Counted from the first letter of the stretch, positions 11,378 through 24,400 are shown. The stretch is DNA of 64,000 nucleotides from Beroe forskalii (GCA_011033025.1 WFMF01000060.1:434001-498000); one strand, 5' to 3'. Numbers and translations: made by a program. The notes: generated from the sequence alone by a model not told the origin.

Positions 11378-11860
11378 TGGGAACTTGATTTGCGCTGTCG
11401 AATCACGCGCGCAATGAAGCAGCGGTACCTACAGAGCAGCGGTACCTCATTCGTAGACAGTAATGTACTCTTTTACACCATCTCATGGTTTCTTTTTATA
11501 GAAATCCACATTTTTGAAGATAGAGACTTGGGACCTTCGAGAATCGATAGAGGATAAAATTCTACATTGTTAGTTGATCATAGATTTTCGATATCATGTT
11601 CCTGAGCTTCACAATGAATCGTTGAACACGCCACTACTGGAAAACCTCGTTTTCTGCCGCGAGGTGTTATTGATCATAACTTCTGACATGAAAGGCGTAT
11701 TCCAATGATCTCTTCACCACTGAACTCCCTATGCTGTGCTCTATCGAATGGCCACCTTCAAAATTACTCTATCTGAAGTTTAGCCTATGAAATTGGGCAA
11801 TATTGTTGCAGAATTGCTGCGTTTTGCAAAACTGCGCACAAACTACTTTCAAAGAAACAA
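11378..11860 (-). repeat. Partial inverted copy of the 2-kb repeat
   Basis: Reverse complement of 5345-5830: it contains the complements of GAGGTACCGCTGCTC, AAACGAGGTTTT.CAGTAGTGG and TGCGCAGTTTTGCAAAACGC. It lacks the rest of the 2-kb unit. Confidence 0.85.
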
Positions 11861-11881
11861 AATATATCAATATTTTAAATA

Positions 11882-12070
11882 TCAGGGGGCTGGCAAGCCT
11901 CCCGCGGCGGTTTGCGAGCCCGAGGGCGAGCATTGAACGGCGAAGCCGAAACTAACAGTGCGAGGGCCGAGGCTGGACGGCGACCCTAATCGTGCGCGAG
12001 CCCGAGGACCCGAAGGGTCCGAGGGTGAGCATTGAACAGCGATTTTGACAGTAGACGAGCCTCCGAGCAT
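11882..12070. repeat. GC-rich island repeat
   Basis: Abrupt GC-rich block (GCGAGCCCGAGGGCGAGC, ACCCGAAGGGTCCGAGGG) between AT-rich sequences, with GAGCATTGAAC(G/A)GCGA occurring twice. No ORF can be supported. It is probably a fragment of a repeat; origin unknown. Confidence 0.5.
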
Positions 12071-12287
12071 AGGAAGTGAGTTTTTAAAACTTTGCTTACC
12101 AGCTCCCTATTTGTTTTTATGAATTGGCCACATTTCACGTTGAAATTTGGGAAGCATTCCGTGTCAGGAATCGCACCAAAATTAATACACCGCATGGTTG
12201 GGGGTCAAAAACGCATCTGTCAAAATTTCAGGTCGAGTTATTACAACTTGAATATTGCCAAAATCGAGGATGTTGTTGTTAAATAGG

Positions 12288-12642
12288 GTTAAAAGTGCTG
12301 CGCGCAAATTTGTCCATTTCGCTCATAAAACCATTTTTGAATGTTCAATCGATACCAAAATTTGCATGAATATAATTTATGGCGCATAATACAGCGTCTG
12401 TGAAAATTTGAAGCATTTTCATTCAAAAATGACGAAGATATAGAGAAATTTAGTCAGTTTCGAACCGAGACTGCAAGTTTCGGTCCGAAACTGACTTCAT
12501 TTTGCAATATCTTCGTCATTTGTTGATGAAAACGCTGTGTTATGCCATAAATTATATTCCTGCAAATTTTGGTATCAATTGGACATTCACAAATGGTTCT
12601 ATGAGTGAAATGGTCAAAATTTGCGCGCGGCACTTTCGATCC
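12288..12642. mobile_element. Large imperfect palindrome (MITE)
   Basis: Arms of ~165 bp fold about a centre near 12465. Paired blocks include AAAGTG-CGCGCAAATTT, CCATTTCGCTCATA, ATAAATTATATTC/GAATATAATTTAT and ATGACGAAGATAT. No coding content. Confidence 0.65.
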
Positions 12643-13439
12643 GAAACTGATTCATGTTGTGTACAGTAAACGTTAATAACTCGACGTTTGTTTTGAGTTT
12701 TTTTATGGAACTTTGGGATGTCATAGCTATAGGCTATAAGTTTTTGCACCGAAAATTAGAAGTGTCTAGCTCAAAAAATGTCTCAGTTAGAAGCAAAAAG
12801 CGGGTTTTTGCCCATATCTCTGTTTATTTCCACTTTTTATGTCCACTTTGACAATTTTGTCGACCGGCCATTTTGGCTGTCCCATGGACGAATTGGACGT
12901 CAATATGGACGTCAATATGGATATTGGACGTCAATATGGATATTTGGGGGGGGGGGCTATATCCATATAGAAATATTGAAGACGCTAATCAAGGATCGAC
13001 CGAGGGGCAGATTTCTGACCGAGGCCGAGGCCGAGGAAAACGAAAATCTGAAATTTCAACCGAGGCCGAGGCCGAGGAAAACGACGATCTTAAATTTTGA
13101 CCGAGGCCGAGGCCGAGTCCTCGGTGCCCTAATTTGCACCGAGGCCGAGGCCGAGGATTTCAGTGGATGTTTTCAAATAATTTGAACGGATGACCACAAC
13201 TGCACTGATTTGTTGGAAAATCAAAACTAATTGATATTGTTCAGTGGATTGTAATACTACATCTTAACTGCATTATTTGTACTTATTATTCATCTTATAT
13301 CTGGACAAATGAAAGCACATTTCCCTGCGAGGGATCTGTATCAGTATAAGACCTCAACGAGCATAATATAGCATAGTATTTAATATTTTTTGATTTTGAA
13401 GGTTTTACTTTTATTCCAATAGCCGTACGGCCAATGACA

Positions 13440-13702
13440 GGAATCGAAGGATTCAAGTGTAATCAAGCCAGTGCAGTTAAGGAAGTGTAATCCACACTTT
13501 ATTCGCCCGAGACTTCGCTGCAATGGGCATCTCCTCATTTAACCCTCCCCGCACAGTTTCCTATACACTCGGCTGAGTGAACTGTCGGTTGCATAGGCTC
13601 GAGACAAATCTCTCACCCCTTAGCTTAGTCGTGCTTACCGGGATTCAAACTCAGGATTTTTGGATCCTGTGCTCAAATCGATACCACTACACCACTGACC
13701 CT
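13440..13702 (-). mobile_element. tRNA-derived SINE
   Basis: On the minus strand the head (13634-13702) reads as a tRNA: A-box-like TGGTGTAGTGGTATCG, a CAGGA/TCCTG anticodon stem with an oversized loop, and B-box-like GAGTTTGAATCCC. The non-tRNA body follows down to about 13440. The loop lacks a proper U33, so it is not a working tRNA but a pol III promoter head of a SINE. Confidence 0.6.
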
Positions 13703-13839
13703 TTATAGTGGTAATAGGTATTGTTTTGCATAGAAAGATACCTATAATACAAGACAAAGGCTTTTAAAATTTGGTCTTGCGGGCATTTGTCAATTTCGAC
13801 CTCTTTCACGTCTGTAGCCTAACAAGCTAACAGTGCTTT

Positions 13840-15540
13840 AGGTTTGACGTTGCTTCCTAGTTGACAATGTTTAGCAAGGTTCTGGGGGCGGTAGCCCCCA
13901 CAAGCCAGACGTTTAGATTAGATTAAATTGGTGCCTCAGTATGATTTCACATCAATTCTTTGCCTACTTTCTACAAGACTCTTCAAAGAAAAAATCATGG
14001 CAGCAACGTGAGTACCACAGGCCCTACAGTGCTAGGCGGGGGTCTAGCAGCAGCCCAGAAGCCAGGCGTTTAGATTTGATTAAATTGGTTCTCAATAGAA
14101 TTTCACTTCAATTCTCGTCTATTTCGACGGGACTGGTCGAGGAAAATTCACGGCAGCAACTTAAGTACAGTGCTAGGGACTAGGGAGAGGTCGAGGCGGC
14201 AACCCCCAGATGCCAGACGTTTAGATTTGATTAAATTTGTGCCTCAATAGGATTTCACTTCAATTCTTGCCTATTTTCGACGAGACTGGTCGGAGAAAAA
14301 TCACCGCAGCGACTTAAGTACGGTGCTATGCCCCAGACCCCTGCATTGCAGGGGGTCTGCAAAGCAGCCCCCAGAAGCCAGACATTCGGATGAGATTAAA
14401 AATTGGTGCTTCAATAGGATCTAACTTCGAATCTTGCCTATTTTCGACAATTTCACGGATCGGGACGTTGAATAAGAGTCCCATAATTGTAACTAATTAT
14501 TCTTTTTTGACTCAGTGGTACACGTACAAACGGAAACGATGTGGTTTTTTAATGACAATAAATTTCGACGTTCTACGACGTATCTTCTGGTCTCAATTTC
14601 CGGTATAATTTTTGTTTAAAGTAGTTTTGTAAAGTTTAAAACAGACTGGTTGAGGGAAAATCTACGGCAGTGCTAGGCAGGGCTAGGCAGGGCTAGGCAG
14701 GGGTCTGTTGGCGGCAGTCCCCAAAGGCCAGCTGCCAGACGTTTAGATTAGATCAAATTGGTTCCTCAATAGGATTTCACTTCAATTCTTGCCGATTTTT
14801 TGACGAGACTGATCGGAGAAAAATCACGGCGCAACTAAAGTACGGTGCTATGCAGGGATTTGGGGGCGGCAGCCCCCAGAAGCCAGACGTTTAGATCAGA
14901 TTAAATTGGTGACTCAATAGGATTTCACTTCAATTCTTGCCTATTTTCGACGAGAGACTGGTCGAGAAAATTCACAGCAGCAACTTAAGTACAGAGTTAG
15001 GCGGGGGTCTGGAGGCGGCAGCCCCAGAACCAGACGTTTAGATTATGGATTAGATTAGATTGGTGCCCTAGTAGGATTTCACTTCAATTCTTACCTATTA
15101 TCGACGAGACTGGTCGAAAAAAATCACGGCAGCCACTTAAGACGTGCAGTGCAAGTGAATTAAATTGAGGCTCCTTGAATAGGATTTTATCAATATTTTA
15201 CAATACCTGCCGAATTAAAATCGCTGCAGTAACTTACTAACTACTATACATAATGTTAAATGCTTAGGAGGGGTCTGGGGCGGCAGCCAAACGTTCGGAG
15301 TAAGTGAAATTGAATTCCCAATAGGATTTCATTATTTTTTTTGCATATTTAGAGATTTAGGTACTTTCTAGATGACAATGGCCGCACTAAAATCAAGGCA
15401 GTTTTTAAAAGTCTGAATAACTGCTTAAGCATGGGTATTGGCCGGCAGCCCCTTTAAGCCAGACGTTTGGATAACACTAAATTTAATTATCAGATTATAG
15501 ACTAAATTTCTTCCTACCCATTTTTCCTATTTTGACGAGA
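13840..15540 (+). repeat. ~155-bp satellite array, about nine degenerate units
   Basis: AGCCAGACGTTTAGATT recurs at 13903, 14061, 14212, 14377, 14733, 14882, 15030, 15287 and 15458, mostly 148-171 bp apart. Each is followed by AATAGGATTTCACTTCAATT and CGACGAGACTGGTCG. The right half is more decayed. Open frames across it are incidental. Confidence 0.8.
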
Positions 15541-15896
15541 CTTGTCAAATAAAAGGACGTCAGTTTTTGACTTCTATGATGGCCACAGTTCATCAGATGT
15601 TTCAAGATCTTTCAAATTAATCCTACTACTAGTTATTTTTGGACCTTTTTCAAATAAAATTCAGGTTTTTCCTGTTATCAAATATGGATATTTTCCTTTA
15701 AATCCTCGGTAAAATCCTCGGCAAATTTATAAAAAACTCGGCCGAGGCCGAGGAGAATCAGGATTTAAAATGACCGAGGCCGAGGCATTCCGAGGATTGG
15801 CAATTCTGACCGAGGCCGAGGCCGAGGCCTCGGTGAAACCCAAATCCTCGGTGAAAACCGAGGCCGAGCCGAGGCCTCGGTCGATCCTTGAGAAGC

Positions 15897-17180
15897 TTGA
15901 TCAAGTTCACGGATATTTTATTGCACCAGGGCAAAAAGGTGCAAAAAGGGGGCAACGTGGAAACACATGCTGAAAGGATGAAATGCGGGGGAGGGAGGGG
16001 GCAAAATAGGGGCAAAGATAAGGCGTAGACGGAAAGTCAATGATCTGAATTTATTTTGCTTTATTGAAAGCCATAACACTGATACCCAAATGCTGCTGGC
16101 TAGGGAGTTACACCAGGCCAGCCTCCCTTAAATGAACATGTGCAAAATAAGAAAACCAAGTTCATTTACTATGTCTTAAAGTCAATAAATACCAAATTTT
16201 CTTAATTTTGTTTTCTAAATAATAGTGTGGTAGTCATCTGGAATTTGTGATAAGAAACAAAACCGATGATTGTATTTCAATATGTTTCGCAATGTTTGCC
16301 GATGTGATCTGCCGGGGCAGTTTAGCAACTGATCGAATTGCTCAGTTATCTGCAGCTTGATAACGTGAGGCATATTGTGACTGCTACTATATGCCTCGAT
16401 AATCATTCGAAATTATCGTCTTCATTTTAATAATCCAATGGTACGATGGGATTTTATCAATTCTATGAGGCCTGTTCACTTGATCATCAAAACATTTCTT
16501 AGTCGAACCGATTTGAGGTTATCTAATTCGTCATCAGCCACGTGCATAAATTTACATTTTAGCATCAGTAAAATGTAACATCAGCTAGATCTAAATCAGT
16601 TAATCGAACTAATGAGTCGATTTAATTCGTCACGTGCGTTTTACTATTTATACTCGGTGTTAGCTCAATATACCACATAAATTCGTTTCCAGCAATTGCT
16701 GGTTATTCTCTCACTTTATATTCATTGGGTACCTAACTTATTGATAGTAAGGGATGGCTCAAATGCGGATTTCTACATAATATCCCAGTGGGTACAGCTG
16801 CCATCCTCATTCCAGAATATTTGAATTATTGGCTCTTATTTAGATGGACAAAACGACTTTTTGGCCGGTTAAATAAGATGTCGATTAATTTAGGCCACTT
16901 AAGATGTTTCAAAATAATATTAATGTTTGATTATTTTAGGAACCAGCAGTGAAAGTGACCTGAATTTGAAGACATGATTTCATCCCACAAAAATTCATTA
17001 TTCTTTTTTTTATTCAATTAGAAGATGATTGCTTGAATGGTTATTGTTTAGGTATATATGTTGCTTGTTTGGTCATCCATAATATAAGCTTTTATAGTGG
17101 TATAAACTTAGAACCTTAGGGGCGTGGCCAAATCCAACTTTTTCAAATTTTTGTCCAATGATTTTTTTTTGTCGACTGTA
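15897..17180. other. No gene seen
   Basis: AT-rich. I found no conserved peptide, splice-bounded exon or clear tandem repeat on either strand. Confidence 0.4.
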
Positions 17181-17189
17181 ATTCTTAAA

Positions 17190-18300
17190 ATTAACATTAA
17201 CCTTGGACATAATGTGGAACGCTCACATTGAGAACGCATGCAAGAAGTCTAAAGCCTTGTTGATACAGTGCAGGAAAGCGGTGGGACCCACCTGGGGCCT
17301 TAATCCGACAATCATGCGCTGGATCTACGAGGTGATGGTCAGACCGATACTCATGTACGGGTCAACCATTTGGATTACTGGCACACAGAAACAACACAAC
17401 CAGAAACTGCTTACGGGGGTACAGAGGTTGGCAATTGTTTTAATAACAGGAGCCTTACCCTCGACACCCAACACAGCGCTGGATGTGATCACGGGCCTGC
17501 CCCCAATCACTTTGTGGATTAACGAGTGCGCAGCGAAGGAGACCCTGCGGTTGAAGACCAATGGTCATTGATCTCTTCCACCGCCTGGGAAACCCTCGAT
17601 CAGCATAGCTAGTCACATTGAAACAAACGAGAAGCTCCTCAGAACAGCACGATTATCAATAGCAAGATGCCCCTCAGGGCCAAAAACTCCCTCAACGCAC
17701 TGGGCCGGTCCAATGACGTAACGCCCCGTTGGATTCCGGCCCACAGTGGTTTTGAGGGTAACGAGTTGGCCGACCTCACGGCGAAAGCTGGGTCTGCCAA
17801 CGACAATAAAATCTCAACCAGTGTCTTACTTCCTCTTCCACGCAGCGTCTGCTTCTCTGCTACGGCTCTTAGGAGGAAGACTTTTGAGGTCTGGACCAGC
17901 TCCTTCAAGGCTGACCCTCCCAGAATGTTCAGCATGATGTGGAGGGACAACTTCGCTAAGGAGCTGCGCAGCATGGGTAGAAGGGACTTGAGAGTGGCCA
18001 TTCAACTTCTGACTGGCCACGCAGCTCTAAACTACCAACTCAAGAAACTGAACCCCGCTGTGAATACAACTTGTCCTTCTGCCTGAGTGAAGAAGAGACA
18101 GTGAAGAAGAGCCATTGGGCAGGAAGTCTCTTCCTGTAAACATGTTCGCAAATATTGGTCCTCCTGGGGAGGTACGGGACTTGTTCCATTCACAGTAGCC
18201 CTGGCATCAGGGCCCTCCCAGCGGGAGGTCCCGTGCCGGGGACTCTGTTTGGATTTCCCGTAGATCCATCCCCCGTTTAGTAGTAGTTGGACATGATTGT
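17190..18300 (+). pseudogene. Non-LTR retrotransposon fragment: RT C-terminus plus RNase H
   Basis: The 3' part of an endonuclease/RT/RNase H-type non-LTR element (jockey/I-like group). At 17203-17571 the RT thumb motif is seen: WNAHIENACKKSKALL, then TWGLNPTIMRWIYEVMVRPI and LMYGSTIW. At 17667-18086, in another frame, is the RNase H end WIPAHSGFEGNELADLTAK (catalytic His and Asp region), then the downstream LLTGHAALNYQLKKL block and a CPSA remnant of the terminal Cys motif. The N-terminal half of RNase H is missing between the two frames, and the 5' end is truncated. The element is dead. Its 3' UTR may extend to the AATAGTACCC-rich microsatellite at 18.39-18.57 kb. Confidence 0.85.
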
Positions 18301-18384
18301 ACATTAATTTTGCTTCCTATTTTTATGCTGCATAGCATTGGATCAGTTCATTGATTATCACTCCATTGTTAAAGAACAATCTAA

Positions 18385-18575
18385 AATTAGAATAACAAAA
18401 GGGCCCTTAGAATAACAATAGGACTCTTAGGATAATAACAGTATCCTTAGAATAACAATAGTACCAAAGAATAAAACCGGGCAATTGTACCAATATACCA
18501 TTAGAATAACAATAGTACCCATAGAATAACAATGGTACCCTTAGAATAACAATAGTACCCTTAGAACTTTAGAAC
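18385..18575 (+). repeat. ~20-bp minisatellite
   Basis: Degenerate units of TTAGAATAACAATAGTACCC, about nine copies, directly downstream of the non-LTR fragment. It may be that element's 3' repeat tail. Confidence 0.75.
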
Positions 18576-18641
18576 AACAATACTCTGCATCCCCTAATCA
18601 ATATACACCAGGTATACAGGTAGCTTTGAAAAGTATTAACC

Positions 18642-20012
18642 ATGGCTGTAGATGGTCTGCTGCCTGCAATTTTCCTGCTTGCACTGAGTGGAGCCAGGTA
18701 GTAAGCATTGCCAGATATTCAAGAACATTTATATAAAATATATATAATATATATGTCCACAGTCCACATGGGTCCACAGTTTCATATATATTATATTATA
18801 TATATTTAATATATATGTCCACAGTCCACATGGGTCCACAGGTTCATTTTTTCACAATCGATCATAATCTCCTATTGATATCTACTGTATCACTTGATTC
18901 AAATTAGGTAAGTAGATAGTTATTCTATAATACCAAATTATTGAATGCATCCAAGTGCAAGAATAGAAAAATATGATTGATATTAGGTACATTACAATTG
19001 ATTGATTTGACAACTAATTAAGGAATAAGGATGTGTACATAATTATAATTTCAGGTGCTCAATACAAAATGAGGGAGTTTGGGAAAATATTCTCTATGGC
19101 TATGTCATAGACGCTCAGTCACCGTCCTACCTAGCCAGAGGAGATATGATCTTTGATGTGCCAGACACGGATAAAATGATTGCTATCAGTGCAAACTCCC
19201 AAATGAACATGGAAGTTGTCTATTCATCCACTGAGAAGACTGCAGCTGAAAATTTTGCTTTGTCTGCAGGAGTAGAAGGGAGCTACGGAGCATTCTCAAT
19301 GGCAGCCAGCATGTCAGTGAGCAGATCTTCTAGTAGCAGCATTAAAACAGTGCGAGTGGACTCCATTATCAAGGCTCTTAAATATGAAGTATCTGGGAAA
19401 GATAGGTTTCGTACTTTCCCTAGTGAATTTCTTTCAAAGAACTTCAAGAAAGCTGTAATGGAGCTGCCATTTTATAAACTTGAAAAAATGGTTGGAGTTT
19501 TTTATGCTACAAGGTTGGATCTTGGAGGAGAAGTAAAAAAATCATACATCATGCAAGCTACTGCAAGTGATACAGAAAGTTCTGTTACAGCAGAGCTACA
19601 GGCATCTTATGGATCAGCCATGATGTCAGGATCAGTTTCGCTTTCAACTGCTGTTGGCAAGCGAGAATCTAACAAAGATGCAGAAATGAGCAGTAAATGG
19701 TATGTTAAAGGCGGGGACACTACAGTATGGCTCGGCAAGAGCTTTGACACAGGTACAGATACAGAAGTGCAAGAAACCCAGGAAAAATGGGCTGACACAA
19801 TAAATGATCAAAATCTCTTTGCATTTGACTATGAACTTGAACCGATGTGGGACCTCGTGAAAGCTGTAGATCAGAAGAAAGGGGAGCAATATCAAGAATA
19901 CCTCCAAAAAAAATGGAAAGACCAAGCAAATAAGTTTGCTCCAACAAAATTCTTAAGTAAGTTGGCAATACGAGTGCTATCATCAGTTTATTTTGTTGGC
20001 TATATATTTTGA
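18642..20012 (+). CDS. Secreted MACPF (perforin-like) domain protein
   Basis: MACPF proteins oligomerise on membranes and form pores in immunity, development or venoms; which role applies here cannot be told. Exon 1 (18642-18697) encodes Met and a hydrophobic signal-peptide-like core ending in phase 2 at a GTAGTA donor. Exon 2 begins at 19055 after TTTCAG with the matching phase and stays open to 20012. It shows Ser-rich amphipathic stretches that look like pore-forming hairpin segments, and the signature region GVFYATRLDLGG, a variant of the family's YGTHY..LGG motif. It also shows a DYELEPMWDLV block typical of the domain's C-terminal part. Length is ~337 residues if read to the TGA at 20010. 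Alternatively a GTAAGT donor at 19957 joins the acceptor at 22792, giving a total of 1002 nt and 333 residues. No EGF, TSP or C-terminal lipid-binding domain is seen. Confidence 0.75.
18721..18842 (+). repeat. AT-rich tandem duplication in MACPF intron 1
   Basis: Two ~65-bp copies of AATATATATGTCCACAGTCC followed by ACATGGGTCCACAG, preceded by (AT)n-like sequence. Confidence 0.75.
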
Positions 20013-20079
20013 GAACTTGAGTTCACATTATGAAGTCGCCATACAGTTCAGTGAAGTTCCTACGAATTGATATGAATTC

Positions 20080-20245
20080 GATGACCCGACTCAACTACTC
20101 GACTTGACGACTCGACTTGATGACTCGACTCGACGACTCAACTCGACAACTCGAATCTAACAACTCGACTTGACTCAACAATTCTACTTGCCGACTCGAA
20201 ACTCGACTGGAAGACTTGACGAATCGACTTGACAACTCGACGCAT
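20080..20245 (+). repeat. GACTCGACTT minisatellite, left block
   Basis: Short units of ACTCGACTTGACGACTCGAC. The same repeat recurs at 22357-22560, and the two blocks bracket 2.1 kb. Confidence 0.75.
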
Positions 20246-21471
20246 GGGACTACACGTGGGGGGGCAGGCCCACCTAGAAAAAATCTTAGGGCCTTGGCCC
20301 TACCCAGGATTCTCTCAAAAATTCGAACATCAAAATGAAGTGTAAAATCAAGTTCAAATAAACTGAAGTTTCCTTGAAATCCATCTTTTCAGGATCAAAG
20401 CAAACAGAAAACGTGATTTCAGTTGTATTTTTATGCAAAACTAGAAAAGCCCGTTGGGCCTGCTAGGTAATATAGAACCAAATAATAAGCGCAGAGAAAG
20501 TTTATGAAGGAGCAAAATTTAACATTATTCGTGGGTTACTTTAAGTAATGCTGAACCGGGCAAGTTTTGATTATTATAATTAGTTGTTGTGTGATGAAGT
20601 TAAATCTTAAAATTGAAACCGAGTATCGTACTCATACTGAACGTTGAATTAAGCATTGATTCAAAGCCAAGAGCAGTCTTCTAAATTCGCAATGTGCTAT
20701 GCCCAAATTCGATCCAATTTGATTTTCCTTTCGGTCAATCTTAAATTGCTCTAAATTCGCATTTTCCGTTATCATCAACTCAGCATTGATTCAAATCGAC
20801 CGACGTCTGCCACAGATTTACGAAGAGATGCTATAGGAAATACGATGCCAGCCAAACCCGTCATCTATCTTCACTCTTCAGATCTTGAATTTCAAATGAA
20901 AAACAGTAAACACGCCGTTCTTTCAAACGCAACAATGCAGCAGTCAACAACGTATCAGAAAGCACTCGCATAGAACTGATCATAATCTGCACGTGCACTA
21001 AAATTGGTTTCCATAGCAACGGCACCTCATTTCTCCAGTTTGCGTTCGTTTCTCTTGATATTTTCTTGGCAAGCTCAAATTTAATTGTGTACGGAAGCAC
21101 AGACATACATTATTCACGTGCTCTTACGAAATCTATTATTATAATCGAGAGAGGTAGTTATAAGTAGGAGCTTTCGCTCTCCCAGAAAATCTGACACACT
21201 AGGAGTTGAAAACCCGCGATTTTTTGCAGGATGGTAGAAAAAAGGTGTCTCCGTATTGCTACATTCTTCTTTTTTGCGTAAAGGCTTTAGATTTTTTGTA
21301 GTTATCGCTCAAAGTGGGAAAAAGGGTCGCTAAAAACTAGATCGAGTTATAGATTTGATTCAACTGTTGCGCGCGTTGCTATGGCTACATGGGCTAGCGC
21401 GCGCAAAACTGCACGTGCATTTTAACCAAGAATCTGCCATTTCGCTATTGTGTATTTTGGAAACGTTTCAG

Positions 21472-24400
21472 CCGTTGAAATTGATAGTTTACGTTCTTAA
21501 TGGAATTTTCGAGTACGGAAAATTCGAGTATGGCTTAAGACTATCAACTCTTAGCAGCATTATCGAAGAAAAGGTAAGAGTTGAGCATTTTGTTCCACAG
21601 TGAAAATCAGCGATAATTCATTCATGTGAAGATATTCATTGTAGTTTCAATGGTTTGCTGCGATAATTCGACGGAATGAAGAATTCGTATTTACTGGAGC
21701 TAAGTGGGTTATGAACAGGCAGAAATGCGAACACTTTTGATTTCAATGAGCTTGATTCAAATTCTCTAATCTGAACTTTAGATTAAAAACATTGTTCTTG
21801 AGTTCTTCTTAATAACCAAATGTTTGCTCGAGGTTAATATGCAATCGTAATTTTTTTTCAAATTTGCTTTCAAAGCCTACGTGAATATTTCGCAATTTCG
21901 TTACGTTGCACCCCACCCCATTAACAAAAAAAATTGCATCAATGACTTACTTACAAATAAATGTTAGATATCACATTTTACACTTCCAAACTTTTAAAAA
22001 ACGCAATTTTACCAACATTTGTTTTTGTTTTTTGTCATTAATTTCTACAATTCAACATTTGTAAAATCTGTATTGTGATCCATGAAATTTTAAAATACTG
22101 CGTATGTCCATATTTGAAGAAACCAGTGTCTTGGCTAGGGCAATTATATGTTACCATTGGGGTACTCTGTAGCCAGCATTGGATTGGTCGGGTGTTCTGT
22201 GACCTAGAAGGCCCAACGGGCCTTCTAGTTATATATAAGAGATTAGCGTTTTTTAATGTGAAAATTCGGCTATGAAAATTAAGGCCCCCCTTAGTTTTCA
22301 AAAGGTCCCCCCTAGAATTTTTGTTTGCCCCCGGTAGCTCAAAAAAGTGTGTTATGGCATGACTCGATGACTCGACTCGATGACTCGACTCAACGACTCG
22401 ACTCAACAACTAGACGGCCGACTCGACGGCTTGACTCAACGGCTTGACTCGACGACTTGACTCGACGACTTGACTCGACGACTTGACTCGACGACTTGAC
22501 TCGACGACTTGACAACTCGACTCGACAACTTGACTGCACGACTTGACTCGACGAATCTCCAGCACTCATATGGTCCTCCAGCACCCATATACTGTGCGCC
22601 CAACTGGTAATTTCCAATAAGGTATAACAGTGAGTGAACTCATGTGAACTTGAGTCCAGTGGACTTTATAAGAATTCAGCGGAGTCAAATGCAGTTCATC
22701 GTCCAGTTTACTATTTGTAACTTCTATTTGAAAAGTTTCAATTTCAAACAATTGATAAAATCTGATAGTCTGTAACATATTTCTTCCTGCAGAAACGGCT
22801 AAACCTGTTAAGCAATGGCTTAATGATCAAGGTTGATGGCAGATTGGGTTCTCAATCATCTGGAAAACTGAAATTTAAAATAGCACAAGGAGATAAAAGT
22901 TGTGAAACCATTAGGGAAACATTCAGTAGACCCAGGCTAAGAAAAACTTACTACGCTCCTCCGACAGGTTTGGCGGTTGTAGATCACAAACGTTTGAAGC
23001 AGGTAAGAATATTAAGTTTCAGGTATTATCAGATTCTCGAGATGGTGCCTATCTTGATAATGAAGGTATCAAAATGGGTAACCATTGGCTAAATTGGCCG
23101 ACACACCGTGAGAAGGTTGAAAAAAACCACCCCTCAGCGTGGCTGAAGTATTCATTCAGAGTAAATGCAAGGAGTTATTAGAAATATATCCTCCGTTCTT
23201 AGAGTTAAATAGAGTGAACAGTAGTGATTTGCATGCTGATATTTTGGACCTTATTAATATTAGTATCTTAGATAATAAATTTAGTTGTACTGTAGTAAAC
23301 TAAAGAGTAAATTGAGTGCGGTTTGGGAAAAACCGCACTAATTAATTGTATGGTAAATAAGTGCGCATAGAATTAAGAGTGTGCTAATTAATTAAAATTT
23401 TTGTGAATTTTCGGACATGAGTAGATGAATTATGATGCTTCCTGATTTCAATGTATACTTAAGTATACTTTAGTTATAGATTAAGTTTGTTGTGGCCAAA
23501 GGGAGCTGTATATTGATATATGAAGTTTATCTAATTGAGGCAATTTATAACGTGTTTGTCGTTTTAAAAATTTAATTTCCTTTCCTAATCGTGACCATCA
23601 GCTAAAACTTTGATAGTTCAAAGAATGAAATTGTAATGGATATTATTAATATTTCTGTAGAGAATTTGTTTTATTTTCATAATTCCAAAATAGTATATTG
23701 TTGGTCTTATTTTTTAATCTACAAAACACAGTACCTACAAAGTTGCAGTGATTCGTTCAACTCATGCCTCTGTTTTATATAATCTATTTTGAAAAAAACT
23801 GGTATGAATATGGAAATTCATGCATTTATTTACATTTTACAATTTAAGGTCATTCTAACCTACTACCTCGGTCAGTTTAGACCTAGATGAAGGTCTAAAC
23901 TGACCTATGATGTAATCAGTAATGCAATCAAGAGGAAAATTTCAAATTTATTCATATTTCAATAATATCGTTTTATCTCATAAAAACTGCGTTAATAAAA
24001 GTGCGCTGATCTCAAAGTGCGAGAGCCAATTACGTGGTGCAGCTTACTAAAGTAAGCTCTTTGACAAAAGGGATAATTTTAACTTTAAAATTGTACAGTT
24101 TCAATCTAGTGGGTTTTTTAATTCTCAACTCATTAGATTTTCTAAAATATGTACCAATTTACTGATTATTGATGATTATAGTCTCTGCGACAAAATAAAA
24201 GAAGCTGATTTTAATAAATAAATCTGATTTAATAAACTGACGTCGGGAATATTTTCGGAATTCTACTCCGTCATCAACCTCAGTCCTCAAATTAGATTGT
24301 ATAAAGTAGTGTTGTAAAGTTTTAAACTTTACAACACTACTTAATACAATCATTGTATAACCAAAAATCCGTTGGACGGTCGGTCTAGTAACCCCCTGAC

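Larger units (their letters stand above)
12985..15896. mobile_element. TIR element with CCGAGG-repeat ends carrying a satellite
   Basis: The ends are complementary: TCAAGGATCGACCGAGG at 12985 and CCTCGGTCGATCCTTGA at 15871-15887. Both termini hold runs of ACCGAGGCCGAGGCCGAGG (13018-13160, 15739-15870). Inside are a SINE and a ~155-bp tandem array. I see no transposase ORF, so it is probably non-autonomous. Confidence 0.55.

Noticed and set aside
12778..13185. ORF rich in RGRG/EAEAE
   Set aside because: Encoded by the CCGAGG tandem repeat at a transposon end; both strands give similar low-complexity peptides.
13634..13702. Functional tRNA gene on the minus strand
   Set aside because: The anticodon loop is eight bases without U33 and a SINE-like body follows; treated as a SINE head.
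22390..22617. Ser/Arg-rich minus-strand ORF resembling an RS domain
   Set aside because: Entirely the GACTCGACGACTT minisatellite.
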